A stretch of DNA of 64,000 bases from Rodentibacter caecimuris (GTDB lineage Bacteria > Pseudomonadota > Gammaproteobacteria > Enterobacterales > Pasteurellaceae): the NCBI GenBank assembly GCA_001998905.1, contig MLAA01000005.1:1-64000 (forward strand), read 5' to 3'. Positions 29,361-40,225 of the stretch are shown here, in pieces. A program made the translations under genes and the position numbers. The notes beneath the pieces were generated by a model. The model saw nothing but the letters and a program-made list of their open reading frames with translations, did not search any database and was not told where the DNA came from. How positions within the stretch are numbered: the stretch's first letter is position 1; every line of letters starts with the position of its first letter.

Positions 29361-29516
29361 ATCGTTGTTTTCGCTACTGCGTCGCAACGGTGCGTATTAA
29401 ACGATTTTTTCCGTTTTTAGTCAACAATAAATTTATAAAAAATACTAAAAAGATGATTGTTTGAATAAACCATAATCAAAGTGTTTATATAAGCAACAAT
29501 TTATTCTCTTTTTACA

Positions 29517-29550
29517 TAAAAATAAAACCCGTAAAAGTGATTTTACGGGT
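29517..29550 (-). terminator. terminator of mltC
   Basis: ACCCGTAAAA (29527-29536), loop GTGA, TTTTACGGGT (29541-29550): a perfect ten-base stem followed on the minus strand by a U-rich run, 9 nt past the mltC stop. Confidence 0.85.
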
Positions 29551-29558
29551 CTATTTAT

Positions 29559-30632
29559 TTAGCGTCTCACACGGAATTTTTTCTGAGCTTTATCCACTTT
29601 CAATAGATAGTTCCTTGCTTGTGATGAAGGATGATAAGTTGTCAAAATTCGATAGACCTGTTCAGGTCTCATTTGATTAATTTTGTAGATAGCCTGATCA
29701 CGATCCGTATCAAATACTCGTAATACAGCACCAGCGCCGCTATTATAAGCAGAAATCATTGCAAAACGTTTTGAAGTCGGATTCGTTATCCCATCTAAAT
29801 ATTTACTTTGTAATAGCCATAAATACGCCACGCCTGTATCAATGTTATTTGCCGGGTCATATAAATAACGAGCGGAAGGTTGACCTCCTTTTCCTTTCAT
29901 TGCAAAGATATCACGGCCTGCTGTATGGGGGACAATCTGCATTAGCCCAATCGCATTAGCATAGCTAATAGCATAAGGGTTAAAGCTTGATTCTGTTTGC
30001 ATAATACCAAGAATGAGGCTTTCATCAATTCCATATTTCTGTGCGGCTTTACGAATTAATGGAATATATTTTTGAGCACGAACTTCAATATGGTTTGCAA
30101 TCATTTGAATAACGACAAAATTAACTATATTACCGTTTTGTAGACGGCGACTTTGTAATTTATTTTGGATCAAATATGTCGCAAAATTACTTGCAATAGT
30201 CTGATTAGTAATTTGTCCACCGTAGTTATCTACAACTTGCCCTAATAGGAAAGGGCGAGAGCTAATCGGTACATCACCAGAAGCAAATAAATCGATACCT
30301 TTTGCATCAGATCCCATGAGTAAAGTATGCACAATAGCATTATGCAAGCGATTAAGATCTTGCTGGGTTTCAATAATAATATTTCCTTCATCAAAACTAA
30401 CGTGGCTACGGGTATAAAAAGAATCTGTATATTTTACATAGTCTTTTCTACTAGCGACTAATAGTTCGTTTACTCCCCAAATTCGGTCGATATTATGTGA
30501 AAATTGCCCAGTCAAAATATCCAGCGCTTGCGTGTCTTTTGCGTAGATTTCATCATAATTGAACATCCTATTACTTGAGCCGCCACAAGCATAAAGGAAT
30601 GGGATTAATGCAATAATTAAGTATTTTTTCAT
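29559..30632 (-). CDS. mltC: membrane-bound lytic murein transglycosylase C
   Basis: 357 residues. A lipoprotein signal with lipobox LYAC (Cys16) anchors it to the outer membrane. An N-terminal MltC domain (DUF3393) is followed by an SLT domain at about 190-350, with the catalytic Glu in [15 protein letters not shown], then [11 protein letters not shown] and [11 protein letters not shown]. It cleaves peptidoglycan glycan strands to 1,6-anhydro products. It lies 6 nt downstream of yggX, in the conserved mutY-yggX-mltC order. Confidence 0.96.
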   Translation of the reverse strand: MKKYLIIALIPFLYACGGSSNRMFNYDEIYAKDTQALDILTGQFSHNIDRIWGVNELLVASRKDYVKYTDSFYTRSHVSFDEGNIIIETQQDLNRLHNAIVHTLLMGSDAKGIDLFASGDVPISSRPFLLGQVVDNYGGQITNQTIASNFATYLIQNKLQSRRLQNGNIVNFVVIQMIANHIEVRAQKYIPLIRKAAQKYGIDESLILGIMQTESSFNPYAISYANAIGLMQIVPHTAGRDIFAMKGKGGQPSARYLYDPANNIDTGVAYLWLLQSKYLDGITNPTSKRFAMISAYNSGAGAVLRVFDTDRDQAIYKINQMRPEQVYRILTTYHPSSQARNYLLKVDKAQKKFRVRR

Positions 30633-30638
30633 AATTGA

Positions 30639-30911
30639 TTATTTTTTAATTGGAACATAACCTTCGATATGAACTTCTTTTCCTTCAAACAAAAAGCTGA
30701 TCATTTCCTGCTCCAATAGTTTGCGATGCTCCATATTCATCATATTTAACTTTTTCTCATTTACTAACATTGTTTGTTTTTTGATCCATTCATTCCAAGC
30801 CTGCTTACTAATTGAATCAAAAATACGTTTACCTAATTCACCGGGGTAAAGCTGAAAATCCAATCCTTCTGACTCTTGTTTTAAGTATTCACAAAATACG
30901 TTTCTAGCCAT
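30639..30911 (-). CDS. yggX: YggX, probable Fe(2+)-trafficking protein
   Basis: 90 residues, the usual size. Family features are [19 protein letters not shown] with conserved Cys7, [18 protein letters not shown], and the [14 protein letters not shown] helix. It is thought to protect iron-sulfur clusters from oxidative damage. It overlaps the mutY stop by 8 nt and probably helps maintain MutY, itself a [4Fe-4S] protein. Confidence 0.96.
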   Translation of the reverse strand: MARNVFCEYLKQESEGLDFQLYPGELGKRIFDSISKQAWNEWIKKQTMLVNEKKLNMMNMEHRKLLEQEMISFLFEGKEVHIEGYVPIKK

Positions 30912-32025
30912 AATAATTCCTTACGAATAACTTTAATAGATGTTTAACCGGTTGAGCTAATCCTATAGGCTCAGGATTTTGCGGATCATACCAATATTTA
31001 ACCGCACTTAATAGCGTTGATTGATATTCTTGTATCGTTTCTCCAATTTTTTTCCAATCGGAAAAATCATCAATATTGCTTTTATTTCTATCGGTTTTGG
31101 CATAAATAGGATAAATATCTAAGTGAAAATGACTAAACGTATGGCGAAAGGCTGTCCATTCCTGATAACATCGTATTCCTTGAGAATTAAGATAATTGAG
31201 TAATTCTTGTTTTGTAGGGAATTGTGGAAAACAATACAGCCCTCCCCATAATCCTGAGTTTTGGCGTTGTTCTAACCAAATCTTACCTTGTTCTTCTAAA
31301 ATTAAAAAATAGCTCTGTTTTTCCGGTAATACTTTTTTGGGTTTCTTTGCCGGATAATCTTGCCAATTTTTTTGTAAGTTTACTTGGCAATGTTGCTTTA
31401 GCGGGCAAAGATTACATTTCGGCTTCGTCCGAGTACATACCAATGCTCCGATATCCATCATTGCTTGATTAAAATCTGCTACTTGGGTTGTTGGCGTAAC
31501 CCTGGTACTAAATTGCCATAATTGATTTTCGACTTTTTTTTCACCTGCCCAACCTTGCACGGCAAAATAACGTGAGAGCACCCGCTTCACATTGCCATCC
31601 AAAATCGGATAAGGTTGGTTTAATACGGAAGATAAAATTGCGCCGGCAGTAGAGCGTCCAATTCCGCTTAATGCTAAAACTTGCTCAAAATCTGTGGGAA
31701 ATTTTCCGTTGTATTTATCTCGAATAATTTGTGCCGCTTTATGTAAATTTCTAGCTCTTGCGTAGTATCCCAGTCCAGTCCATAAGTGTAAAACCTCATC
31801 TTGAGAAGCATTAGCTAAATCAATTATTGACGGAAAAACACTTATAAATCGTTCAAAATAAGGAATTACTGTCGTAACTTGAGTTTGCTGTAACATCACT
31901 TCAGACAGCCAAACACCATATAAAGTTTTATTTTGTTGCCAGGGTAAATGTTTCCGCCCGAATTTTTCATACCAAGTTAAAACTGCTTGAGCAAAAGGTG
32001 CATCAACGGAAGAGAGGGCTTGCAT
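30904..32025 (-). CDS. mutY: adenine DNA glycosylase MutY
   Basis: 373 residues. The helix-hairpin-helix glycosylase core includes [20 protein letters not shown] with the catalytic Glu, [12 protein letters not shown], and the catalytic Asp in [12 protein letters not shown] [4Fe-4S] cluster is bound by [17 protein letters not shown] (about 200-216). A NUDIX-like C-terminal domain (about 240-360) recognises 8-oxoguanine. It removes adenine mispaired with 8-oxoG. It is divergent from trmB. Confidence 0.97.
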   Translation of the reverse strand: MQALSSVDAPFAQAVLTWYEKFGRKHLPWQQNKTLYGVWLSEVMLQQTQVTTVIPYFERFISVFPSIIDLANASQDEVLHLWTGLGYYARARNLHKAAQIIRDKYNGKFPTDFEQVLALSGIGRSTAGAILSSVLNQPYPILDGNVKRVLSRYFAVQGWAGEKKVENQLWQFSTRVTPTTQVADFNQAMMDIGALVCTRTKPKCNLCPLKQHCQVNLQKNWQDYPAKKPKKVLPEKQSYFLILEEQGKIWLEQRQNSGLWGGLYCFPQFPTKQELLNYLNSQGIRCYQEWTAFRHTFSHFHLDIYPIYAKTDRNKSNIDDFSDWKKIGETIQEYQSTLLSAVKYWYDPQNPEPIGLAQPVKHLLKLFVRNYYG

Positions 32026-32131
32026 AAAATTCCTTTAGGAATGGAAGATGTACAAATTCTATCATTAAAAAATAAGAATAAAAATGACCGCACTTTTCGT
32101 GTATAATCGCCCCCAATTTTGAGGAATAAGA

Positions 32132-32890
32132 ATGACACAACAAAAAATCACCTTTGCCGATCAAAAACGGAACACCGTAGAAACTGCAGAATTTACCGAA
32201 GACGGCCGTTATAAACGCAAAGTTCGTAGCTTTGTATTACGTACCGGGCGATTAAGTGAATTTCAACGAACAATGATGAATCAATACTGGGATAAGTTAG
32301 GTTTGGATTATCAATCCTCTCTCTTTAATTTTAGCCAACTTTATGGGAATGATAACCCCGTTGTGCTGGAAATTGGTTTTGGAATGGGGAAGTCTTTGGT
32401 AGATATGGCTAAACAAAATCCTTCTTATAACTATCTAGGTATTGAAGTTCACACCCCTGGAGTCGGTGCCTGTATTGCGTATGCCATCGAACAAGAAGTT
32501 ACTAATTTACGGGTTATTTGCCACGATGCTACCGAAATTTTAAATGACTGTATTCCAGACGGTAGCTTGGGCGGTTTACAATTATTCTTTCCTGATCCTT
32601 GGCACAAAGCAAAACATCATAAACGCCGTATTGTACAACCTAAATTTATTACACAAGTTTGCCGTAAACTACGTTTTGAAGGTTTTATTCATATGGCAAC
32701 GGATTGGGAGAATTATGCCGAGCAGATGTTAGAAGTGTTAGCTAAACATTCGGATTTACAAAATACCTCTCCTTCGGGTGATTATATTCCTCGTCCAAAT
32801 TTCCGTCCCCAAACGAAGTTTGAACTGAGAGGACAACGATTAGGACATGGAGTGTGGGATCTTTATTTTATTAAACGTCGGCAACAATAA
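32132..32890 (+). CDS. trmB: tRNA (guanine-N7-)-methyltransferase
   Basis: 252 residues. The SAM-binding motif is [17 protein letters not shown] (about 73-89), and the catalytic-site motif [20 protein letters not shown] is diagnostic. It makes m7G46 in tRNA. GAGGAATAAG precedes the ATG, and an uptake signal at 32087-32095 lies in the divergent promoter region with mutY. yggL follows after 10 nt. Confidence 0.97.
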   Translation: MTQQKITFADQKRNTVETAEFTEDGRYKRKVRSFVLRTGRLSEFQRTMMNQYWDKLGLDYQSSLFNFSQLYGNDNPVVLEIGFGMGKSLVDMAKQNPSYNYLGIEVHTPGVGACIAYAIEQEVTNLRVICHDATEILNDCIPDGSLGGLQLFFPDPWHKAKHHKRRIVQPKFITQVCRKLRFEGFIHMATDWENYAEQMLEVLAKHSDLQNTSPSGDYIPRPNFRPQTKFELRGQRLGHGVWDLYFIKRRQQ

Positions 32891-32900
32891 GGAGCATAAA

Positions 32901-33245
32901 ATGGCTAAAAAATACAATCAACGTCAACGCAAGAAACTACATTTAGCAGAATTCCAAGAGTTAGGATTCTTAGTTAATTGGCAATTTGCAGATAATACGC
33001 CGCTAGAACAAATCGATAATACGGTAGATCGCTTTATTGAAGAAGTCATTCGCCCTAACGGATTAGCCTATGAAGGAAGTGGTTATTTACATTGGGAAGG
33101 TTTAGTCTGCTTAGAAAAGATCGGTAAATGTGATGAAAGCCAACTCCAATTAGTAAAACAGTGGCTTGAAAATAATGGGGTACAACAAATCGAAATTAGC
33201 GAATTATTTGATATCTGGTGGGATTATCCGGTTAAGACAGCTTAA
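32901..33245 (+). CDS. yggL: YggL family (DUF469) protein
   Basis: 114 residues from the ATG at 32901, preceded by AAGGAGC. The open frame extends back to 32847 within trmB, but that part is not family-like. It begins MAKKYNQRQRKKLHLAEFQELGF, typical of YggL, a small protein of uncertain role next to trmB. It was reported to bind the 50S subunit in E. coli. Terminator at 33271. Confidence 0.9.
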   Translation: MAKKYNQRQRKKLHLAEFQELGFLVNWQFADNTPLEQIDNTVDRFIEEVIRPNGLAYEGSGYLHWEGLVCLEKIGKCDESQLQLVKQWLENNGVQQIEISELFDIWWDYPVKTA

Positions 33246-33270
33246 TTTTTTTAAGACGCTATCACTAATA

Positions 33271-33305
33271 AAAGAACGTTAAGTTAAACTAACGTTCTTT
33301 TTGTT
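33271..33305 (+). terminator. terminator after yggL
   Basis: AAAGAACGTTA (33271-33281), eight-base loop, TAACGTTCTTT (33290-33300) then TTGTTTT: a perfect eleven-base stem. Confidence 0.9.
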
Positions 33306-33396
33306 TTGATGAACTAAAATGAATGTAGGCAAAATTGAGTACGCTTTATTGCATTTTAGAAAAATATCCGTATCATTCTCACCCTAAAATTTTTGT

Positions 33397-33431
33397 CGGG
33401 TTCCCTCACCCCGTTTAATGAAATAAAAAGG
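33397..33431 (+). promoter_or_regulatory. preQ1-I riboswitch upstream of yhhQ
   Basis: CGGG (33397-33400), loop TTCCCTCAC, CCCG (33410-33413), then an A-rich tail TTTAATGAAATAAAAAGG. This closely resembles the minimal preQ1-I aptamer, in which the A-rich tail folds back into the stem-loop groove. The tail's AAAAAGG is also the ribosome binding site, 8 nt before the ATG, so ligand binding should block translation. Confidence 0.75.
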
Positions 33432-33438
33432 TATTCAA

Positions 33439-34146
33439 ATGATAGCTAACCCTCCTGTCTTTAGCGAAAGACAAAAGCATAATGCTTTGTTTTTAATGAC
33501 TTTCTTCCATATTTTTATTATTACATCGAGTAATTATTTAGTGCAAATCCCCTTTGAAGTTCATTTGCCATTTTCTATATTTAGTAATGGTGAAGATTTT
33601 TCTTTCCATAGCACTTGGGGAACGCTTACATTCCCATTTATTTTTTTAGCAACGGATTTAACGGTACGTATTTTCGGAGCAAAGGCCGCTAGGCGAATTA
33701 TTTTTATGGTAATGATTCCGGCATTGATGATAAGTTATGCTATTTCAGTGTTGTTTTCAGAAGGCCAATATCAAGGACTAGGTATATTATTAATATTTAA
33801 TATTTTTGTTTTCCGTATCGCTATAGCTAGCTTTTGTGCTTATGTTTTCGGGCAATTGTTAGATATTTTTGTTTTTAATCGATTGCGTCAATTAAGGATT
33901 TGGTGGGGGGCTCCTAGTTGCTCTATGGTTTTAGGCTCTCTTGCCGACACCTTCTTATTCTTTTGTGTAGCATTCTATCAAAGTAATGACGTTTTTATGG
34001 CAGAAAACTGGTTGGCTCTAGGTTTTGTTGACTATCTATTTAAATTATTTGTGGGGCTTTTATTATTTGTACCCGCTTATGGGTTAGTCCTAAATTATCT
34101 TTTACGCCAAATTCAGACCCTAGCATCTAATTCTTTTCAATCGTAA
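33439..34146 (+). CDS. yhhQ: queuosine precursor transporter YhhQ
   Basis: 235 residues with six membrane helices. It is recognised from the LFLMTFFHIFIITSSNYLVQIPF opening, the LTFPFIFLATDLTVRIFGAKAARRII block and WWGAPSCSMVLGSLADTFLFF. The family imports 7-deazaguanine precursors of queuosine (preQ0/preQ1). A preQ1-type riboswitch directly before the gene gives independent support for the substrate. Confidence 0.93.
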   Translation: MIANPPVFSERQKHNALFLMTFFHIFIITSSNYLVQIPFEVHLPFSIFSNGEDFSFHSTWGTLTFPFIFLATDLTVRIFGAKAARRIIFMVMIPALMISYAISVLFSEGQYQGLGILLIFNIFVFRIAIASFCAYVFGQLLDIFVFNRLRQLRIWWGAPSCSMVLGSLADTFLFFCVAFYQSNDVFMAENWLALGFVDYLFKLFVGLLLFVPAYGLVLNYLLRQIQTLASNSFQS

Positions 34147-34164
34147 AAGAAAAGCCTCTAATGA

Positions 34165-34200
34165 AAAATCGCATTACTCGAAATAAGTAATGCGATTTTT
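34165..34200. terminator. bidirectional terminator between yhhQ and secA
   Basis: AAAATCGCATTACT (34165-34178) pairs with AGTAATGCGATTTT (34186-34199), a perfect fourteen-base stem between convergent genes. Confidence 0.9.
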
Positions 34201-34261
34201 ATTTAATATTCATTCTTTCGCTTTTTTAATCAAAAGCGCAGAAGGTCAATATTATGATAAA

Positions 34262-36961
34262 TTAAACCATCTTAGCCCTATTTCCATGGCAATGCTTGTA
34301 TTTCTTTCCAGAACCACAAGGGCAAGGCTCATTACGCCCGATACGACGTTCTAACTGTGGCGCTTCACTTTCTGATTTTGAGCTATTCGAAACTTGATGA
34401 GATTGAGCTTCTCGTTCCGCAACTTCCTGACGAAGATGTTCTGCGCGTTCAATTTCCTCTTGAGTACGAACTTTTACCCGGGTTAAAGTAGTGATAACAT
34501 GATGTTTTAAAGATTCCAACATATCAGTAAACATTCTGAAAGATTCTTTTTTATATTCCTGTTTCGGATCTTTTTGTGCATAGCCCCTTAAATGAATACC
34601 TTGGCGTAGATAATCCATTGCTGCCAAATGTTCCTTCCATAATTCATCAAGTGTTTGCAACATAATACCTTTTTCAAATTGGCGTAAAGTTTCCGAACCG
34701 ACTAATACTTCTTTTTCTTTATATTCATCCTCAGCGGCAGCAATGATACGTTGACGCAGGGCGTCTTCATGTAAATGATTATTTTCTTCCAACCAATGAT
34801 GAATTGGTAGACTCAACCCAAATTCTTGGGTTAAACGTTGTTCTAAACCTACAACATCCCATTGTTCTTCTAATGAATGAGGCGGAATATATTGATCGAT
34901 TGTTGCATTAAATACATCACTACGAATTTTTATAATAGTTTCAGAAATATCATCATGATCAAGTAAATAGTTGCGTTGTTCATAAATAGCATGACGTTGA
35001 TCATTAGCAACATCATCATATTCCAGTAGATTTTTACGTCCATCAAAGTGGTGAGATTCTACTTTTGCTTGTGCTGAAGCTATTACTTTTGCCAATAATT
35101 TAGATTCCATCACTTCACCCGGTTGACTAAAAGCTTTGCGCATCATAGTTAAACGGCGTTCATCAAGATAAATTCTCATTAGTCCATCTTCTAATGACAG
35201 ATAGAAACGAGATGAACCTGGATCTCCTTGCCGTCCTGAACGTCCTCGTAACTGATTATCGATACGGCGAGATTCATGGCGCTCTGTTCCAATAATATGT
35301 AAGCCACCTGCTTTAACAACGATTTCGTGATTCTTCTCCCATTCTTTTTGTAGTGCCTCAAGTTGCTCTTGAGTTGGATTATCTAATTTAGCTGCTTTCG
35401 CTTTCCAATTACCTCCAAGGATAATGTCCGTACCGCGACCTGCCATATTTGTAGCAATTGTTACTGCCCCAGGATAGCCTGCATCAGCAACAATTTCCGC
35501 TTCTTGTTGGTGAAACTTAGCATTTAAAACATTATGTTTTATACCTGCTTGATTCAACGCCTCAGATAGTAACTCTGATTTCTCAATAGAAATTGTTCCC
35601 ACTAAAACAGGTTGCTGACGAGCAACGCAATCTTTAATATCTTCAATGATCGCATCAAATTTATATTTTTCATTTTCAAACATTAAATCCGTACGATCAT
35701 CCCGAATCATAGGGCGATTAGTTGGAATAACGACAGTTTCTAATCCATAAATCTGTTGAAACTCAAAGGCTTCAGTATCGGCAGTCCCTGTCATTCCGGC
35801 TAGTTTTTCATATAAACGGAAATAGTTTTGGTATGAAATGGATGCTACGGTTTGATTCTCACTTTTTATTTCAACACCTTCTTTTGCTTCAATAGCCTGA
35901 TGTAAACCGTCAGACCAACGGCGTCCAGCCATTGTCCGCCCTGTATGTTCATCAACAATCACAATTTCTCCGTCTTTGACAATATAATCTACATCGCGCT
36001 CAAATAAAGTATGTGCTCGTAATGCTGCCATTATATGGTGTACCAAAACGATATGAGCCGGTGAATATAAAGAATCTCCTTCCGGCATTAAACCTTGCTG
36101 AATTAGCCACTCCTCAATTTTTTCTTGCCCACGTTCGGTTAAATGAGCCTGTTTGGTTTTGAGATCTAAGGTAAAATCTCCTTCTCCTTGATATTCCTCT
36201 GTGTCTTCTTTATCTTGCTTCACTAATATAGGGATTAATTTATTGACAGCGAGATAAAGTGCCGAACTGTCTTCAGCCTGACCGGAAATAATTAACGGCG
36301 TACGGGCTTCATCAATCAATATTGAATCGACTTCATCGACTAGTGCATATCCTAATTGACGTTGGAAACGTTGTTCTTTAGCATGTGCAAGATTGTCCCT
36401 TAAATAATCGAAACCTAATTCGCTATTGGTTGCATAGGTAACGTCTGCCGCATATGCGGCTCGTTTTTCTTCTGGCGCTAAGCCCGGAATATTTACCCCA
36501 ACAGTCATTCCTAGAAATTCAAATAGCGGACGGTTGGTTTCGGCATCTCGGCGAGCAAGATAATCATTAACTGTAACAATATGAACGCCTTTTCCTGTTA
36601 AAGCATTAAGATAGCTAGGTAGCGTGGCAGTGAGTGTCTTTCCTTCTCCGGTACGCATTTCTGCAATACAACGATTATTTAATACCATTCCACCGATAAG
36701 TTGGACATCAAAATGGCGCATCCCCAATACTCGTTTACTCGCCTCTCGCACCGTGGCAAAGGCCTCCGGAATCAGTTGTTCTAGGCTTTCACCGCTAGAT
36801 AAACGTTGACGAAATTCATCGGTTTTAGACTTAAGTTGTTCGTCTGTGAGGGTTTCAAATTCCGCCTCTAATTTATTTATTTTGTTAACTTGCTTTCTTA
36901 ATTTGCGCAAAATACGGTCGTTACGGCTACCAAAAATTTTTGTAAAAATACTCATAATCAT
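34262..36961 (-). CDS. secA: protein translocase ATPase SecA
   Basis: 899 residues, about E. coli length (901). The Walker A motif is MRTGEGKTL (about 103-111), [19 protein letters not shown] is the DEAD-like motif, and [13 protein letters not shown] and [21 protein letters not shown] lie in the second ATPase half. The C-terminus carries the zinc-binding [14 protein letters not shown] that docks SecB. It drives export through SecYEG. secM lies 60 nt upstream on the same strand and should control its translation. The first codon of the long frame gives [10 protein letters not shown]; the true start may be two codons later. Confidence 0.98.
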   Translation of the reverse strand: MIMSIFTKIFGSRNDRILRKLRKQVNKINKLEAEFETLTDEQLKSKTDEFRQRLSSGESLEQLIPEAFATVREASKRVLGMRHFDVQLIGGMVLNNRCIAEMRTGEGKTLTATLPSYLNALTGKGVHIVTVNDYLARRDAETNRPLFEFLGMTVGVNIPGLAPEEKRAAYAADVTYATNSELGFDYLRDNLAHAKEQRFQRQLGYALVDEVDSILIDEARTPLIISGQAEDSSALYLAVNKLIPILVKQDKEDTEEYQGEGDFTLDLKTKQAHLTERGQEKIEEWLIQQGLMPEGDSLYSPAHIVLVHHIMAALRAHTLFERDVDYIVKDGEIVIVDEHTGRTMAGRRWSDGLHQAIEAKEGVEIKSENQTVASISYQNYFRLYEKLAGMTGTADTEAFEFQQIYGLETVVIPTNRPMIRDDRTDLMFENEKYKFDAIIEDIKDCVARQQPVLVGTISIEKSELLSEALNQAGIKHNVLNAKFHQQEAEIVADAGYPGAVTIATNMAGRGTDIILGGNWKAKAAKLDNPTQEQLEALQKEWEKNHEIVVKAGGLHIIGTERHESRRIDNQLRGRSGRQGDPGSSRFYLSLEDGLMRIYLDERRLTMMRKAFSQPGEVMESKLLAKVIASAQAKVESHHFDGRKNLLEYDDVANDQRHAIYEQRNYLLDHDDISETIIKIRSDVFNATIDQYIPPHSLEEQWDVVGLEQRLTQEFGLSLPIHHWLEENNHLHEDALRQRIIAAAEDEYKEKEVLVGSETLRQFEKGIMLQTLDELWKEHLAAMDYLRQGIHLRGYAQKDPKQEYKKESFRMFTDMLESLKHHVITTLTRVKVRTQEEIERAEHLRQEVAEREAQSHQVSNSSKSESEAPQLERRIGRNEPCPCGSGKKYKHCHGNRAKMV

Positions 36962-37021
36962 TTTTCCTGATAAATTGAAAATTAAAACCTCTCAATAACA
37001 CTATTGAGAAATAGAAATAAA

Positions 37022-37339
37022 TTAAAAATTAACAAGAAAAAATGGTCCTGCCCGAATTGGCGCAGAATTTTTGATCGTTCGACTAAAAAAGTGCGGTCGA
37101 ATTTCATTGAGTTTTATCGATGAGAGTTGAGACTGCTCTGATAGAACCTGTTGACGAAGAGGATTTTTTACGGAGAGCGAAATTTGGCTAAATTGCTGAG
37201 TTTGTTGTAATGATTGTTGATTGGAATTGTTAAGATCAGAGGCTTTTTCCGTAGCCTGAGCGTTAGGTAGAGCAAAAATCGCAATCATACTGATAAATAG
37301 TTGCGACCAAAAATTATGTTTGCCTTTTCTTAAAATCAT
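37022..37339 (-). CDS. secM: SecM secretion monitor with divergent arrest peptide
   Basis: 105 residues. A signal peptide (about 1-29, ending ALPNAQA) precedes a Gln/Ser-rich spacer, and the C-terminus carries the ribosome arrest motif IRAGP (95-99) followed by six residues. In E. coli SecM (170 residues) the arrest sequence is F150xxxxWIxxxxGIRAGP166. Here I89 is kept at the Ile156 position, Trp155 is Thr, Gly161 is Pro, and F150 aligns with His83 next to Phe84. Stalling would expose the secA ribosome binding site when export is slow. The position upstream of secA makes the call secure. Confidence 0.9.
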   Translation of the reverse strand: MILRKGKHNFWSQLFISMIAIFALPNAQATEKASDLNNSNQQSLQQTQQFSQISLSVKNPLRQQVLSEQSQLSSIKLNEIRPHFFSRTIKNSAPIRAGPFFLVNF

Positions 37340-37409
37340 GATTAATCTCTACCTATGAAACCGCCGTATTGTAGCGAAAATATTATTCAATGTCATTAAA
37401 GGAGTTTTT

Positions 37410-37730
37410 ATGGAAAATAAGACACAACGTTACCAAAGGACAATGAATGTGCTTGATGTAATGCAATCTTCTCCGTTTGCGAAAATTTTACAAAAGAGTT
37501 TATTAATTAATGAACTAAATGAACAAATAAGCGGTCTTTTTCCAAAAGAAATTCAGGGGCAATTTCGGTTAGGACAAATTCACCAACAAGAATTATTTAT
37601 TGAAGTCAGTAATGCAATGGTTCGGCAAAGCATTTTGTTTCGGCAAAGCGAATTACTTGCATTAATCCAGCAATATCACTCTAATGTGGAAAAACTCCAC
37701 ATTCGCATTAATCCTGAGTTCCATTGCTAA
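37410..37730 (+). CDS. DciA-like DUF721 protein
   Basis: 106 residues. The LQKSLLINELNEQISGLFPKEIQGQFRLGQI segment and the QELFIEVSNAMVRQSILFRQSELLALI segment fit the DUF721/DciA fold, which in many bacteria helps load the replicative helicase DnaB. It is divergent from secM-secA, a common neighbourhood for this family. AAAGGAG precedes the ATG. Helicase loading in this organism is inferred only from family. Confidence 0.65.
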   Translation: MENKTQRYQRTMNVLDVMQSSPFAKILQKSLLINELNEQISGLFPKEIQGQFRLGQIHQQELFIEVSNAMVRQSILFRQSELLALIQQYHSNVEKLHIRINPEFHC

Positions 37731-37733
37731 TTT

Positions 37734-38585
37734 TTATACCTTAAATATGGCAATTAATTCTTTTACTTTCACTCTTTTATCCGATGATTGGCTAATAGAA
37801 CGTTGGACTTTCATCGACTTTAATTTAGCTTCTCGGTAAATTTCACGAGTAAATTTGGTGTCGTGGTTAGAAATAATAACAGGAATTTGCTTTTCTTTCT
37901 GTGTCTGTTTGGCTAAATTAGCAAGTATTTGTTGTTGTTTCATATCAAATCCGTTGCCAGCATAGCCAGTAAAGTTTGTATCTTGTGGCAATGGCGCGTA
38001 AGGTGGATCGCAATAAATCACAGACTCCTGATCCGCCAAATGGAAGGTTTGTTGAAAATCACCACAAAAAAAGACCGCACTTTGCGCTTTATGTGCAAAA
38101 TAACGCAATTCATCTTCAGGAAAATAATGTGTTTTATAAGCACCGAACGGAACATTAAACTTATTTTGACTGTTATAGCGGCATAGTCCGTTAAACCCAA
38201 AACGGTTTAAGTAAAGAAAGATTACCGAACGTTCAAAAATATCCTGGGATTGATTAAAGCGATTTCGTTGTGCGTAGTAGTAGGTGGCAGTATTAGCTTC
38301 GGGATGATAAAAAACTGTTTTACAAGCAAGAATGTATTCTTCAACTTGATTTTTCACAATATTGAAGAGATTAATTAAATCTGGATTAATATCGGCTAGA
38401 ATATAACGCTCAAAATTAGAGTTGAGAAAGACAGCGCCAGCTCCGACAAAAGGTTCAATCAGACAGGATTTATTTCTGGGAAAAACTTTATTGAGATCAT
38501 CCGTTAAACGAAATTTTCCGCCCGCCCATTTTAAAAACGGACGGTGCTTTATATTTGGTTTTGATTTCGCTTTAGATCGTTGCAT
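37734..38585 (-). CDS. dam: DNA adenine methyltransferase Dam
   Basis: 283 residues of the D12 class. It has KHRPFLKWAGGKFRL, the SAM-binding FVGAGAVFLN (about 43-52) and the catalytic DPPYAPL (about 189-195). It methylates adenine in GATC for mismatch repair strand choice and replication timing. It starts at the base where aroB ends. The usual enterobacterial damX between aroB and dam is absent, as in Haemophilus. An uptake signal is embedded (around 38074). Confidence 0.97.
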   Translation of the reverse strand: MQRSKAKSKPNIKHRPFLKWAGGKFRLTDDLNKVFPRNKSCLIEPFVGAGAVFLNSNFERYILADINPDLINLFNIVKNQVEEYILACKTVFYHPEANTATYYYAQRNRFNQSQDIFERSVIFLYLNRFGFNGLCRYNSQNKFNVPFGAYKTHYFPEDELRYFAHKAQSAVFFCGDFQQTFHLADQESVIYCDPPYAPLPQDTNFTGYAGNGFDMKQQQILANLAKQTQKEKQIPVIISNHDTKFTREIYREAKLKSMKVQRSISQSSDKRVKVKELIAIFKV

Positions 38586-39673
38586 TAATCAAGTTGGCTA
38601 CAGGCTTGAATAGCATTTAATACTGCCGCTTGGTCAATATTGGTCGCGACATAAGCTTGTCCTAGAGCTTTTAATAAGACTAAGCGTAACTTACCATTCA
38701 ACACTTTTTTATCGCGCATCATATAAGGAATATAATCTTCAGGCCGCATAGAATCTGGAGATACTGTAGGTAAATTAGCTTGCGCTAATAATTTCTCTAA
38801 ACGAGCGACATCCTTGATATTAAGGTCGCCTAACTGAGAGGAAAAAGCTGCGGCCATTAAACAACCAACAGCTACTGCTTCACCATGTAACCAATTCCCA
38901 TAACCTAAACAGCTTTCAATGGCGTGGCCGAAGGTATGGCCTAAATTCAATAGCGCACGCTCTCCTTGCTCAGTTTCATCACGAGAGACTACATCAGCCT
39001 TAATTTGGCAACAACGGGCAATACAGTATTCAAGTTTTTCCGATTCCAGTTTTACTAAATCATTTATATGCCGCTCAAGCCATTCAAAAAACGGATAGTC
39101 TAAAATTGCACCGTATTTGATAACTTCGGCTAAACCGGCACTAATTTCTCTTTTAGGTAGCGTATTGAGAGTTTTTGTATCAATAATGACTGAGCAAGGC
39201 TGATAAAATGCTCCAATCATATTTTTACCTAATGGATGGTTAACAGCTGTTTTTCCTCCCACTGAGGAATCAACTTGTGCCAATAATGTTGTTGGAATTT
39301 GAATAAAACGGACACCTCGTTGATAACTTGCTGCTGCGTAACCGGTAATATCACCGATAACGCCACCACCTAACGCAATAAGCGTTGTATCTCGACCATG
39401 ATTAGCGGTTAAAAGAGCAGTAAAAATCAAATTAAGAGAATCTAAGGTTTTGTATTTTTCCCCATCCGGTAATAACACATTTTCAACACTACAACCAATT
39501 TGTTGTAAGGTTTGTTCAAGCGGTTTAAGATAATGCTGAGCAACAGTCTGATTTGAGACGATCATCACCGTATCCCCCGATTTTAGAGGATAACAATTCT
39601 TCTCTGTTAATAGCCCTTTACCAATATAAATCGGGTAGCGACGAGCATTTAATTCAACTTGAACACTCAGCAT
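38585..39673 (-). CDS. aroB: 3-dehydroquinate synthase
   Basis: 362 residues, the same length as E. coli AroB. It has the NAD-binding [13 protein letters not shown] (about 102-114), [23 protein letters not shown], and the metal ligands in GHTFGHAIE and LHGEAVAVG. It converts DAHP to 3-dehydroquinate in the shikimate pathway. It is 12 nt downstream of aroK. Confidence 0.98.
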   Translation of the reverse strand: MLSVQVELNARRYPIYIGKGLLTEKNCYPLKSGDTVMIVSNQTVAQHYLKPLEQTLQQIGCSVENVLLPDGEKYKTLDSLNLIFTALLTANHGRDTTLIALGGGVIGDITGYAAASYQRGVRFIQIPTTLLAQVDSSVGGKTAVNHPLGKNMIGAFYQPCSVIIDTKTLNTLPKREISAGLAEVIKYGAILDYPFFEWLERHINDLVKLESEKLEYCIARCCQIKADVVSRDETEQGERALLNLGHTFGHAIESCLGYGNWLHGEAVAVGCLMAAAFSSQLGDLNIKDVARLEKLLAQANLPTVSPDSMRPEDYIPYMMRDKKVLNGKLRLVLLKALGQAYVATNIDQAAVLNAIQACSQLD

Positions 39674-39685
39674 ATTATTCCTTCA

Positions 39686-40225
39686 TCAGTAACTATTTAA
39701 ACCATTCAAGTTATCAATTAAATCAATGATTTGATTGACCATTACTTTTGCATTTTGCTCATCTGTTGGTAAGGTAATATCTGCAATTTCTTCATAGAGA
39801 GGGTTACGAATTTTAGCTAAATCTTCTAATACTTGACGAGGATCCTGCGTATCTTGTAAAAGCGGGCGCTTTTTATCTCTTTGTGTACGCTGAAACTGTT
39901 TATCCACACTTGTCTCAAGATAAATGACAATACCTCTTGCAGACAAGTAGTTACGGTTATCTTTAGAAACTACTGCACCACCACCGGTAGATAATACGAT
40001 CCCTTGACGTTGAGTTAGTTCATTAATAATTCGCTCTTCACGCTTGCGAAATCCTTCTTCGCCTTCTAAATCAAATATCCAACTGATATCAGCTCCGGCA
40101 CGCTCTTCAATTTCCGTATCCGAATCAATAAAATCCATACTTAATTGTTGTGCCAGTTGACGACCAATTGTACTTTTGCCAGCCCCCATTGGACCGACTA
40201 GGAAAATATTACGTTTTTCTGCCAT
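39686..40225 (-). CDS. aroK: shikimate kinase I
   Basis: 179 residues. It has the P-loop [15 protein letters not shown] (about 11-25), the [14 protein letters not shown] shikimate-binding Asp, and VLSTGGGAV. It phosphorylates shikimate. It is the first gene of aroK-aroB-dam, 150 nt downstream of the comE pseudogene; the spacer shows no clear terminator. Confidence 0.97.
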   Translation of the reverse strand: MAEKRNIFLVGPMGAGKSTIGRQLAQQLSMDFIDSDTEIEERAGADISWIFDLEGEEGFRKREERIINELTQRQGIVLSTGGGAVVSKDNRNYLSARGIVIYLETSVDKQFQRTQRDKKRPLLQDTQDPRQVLEDLAKIRNPLYEEIADITLPTDEQNAKVMVNQIIDLIDNLNGLNSY

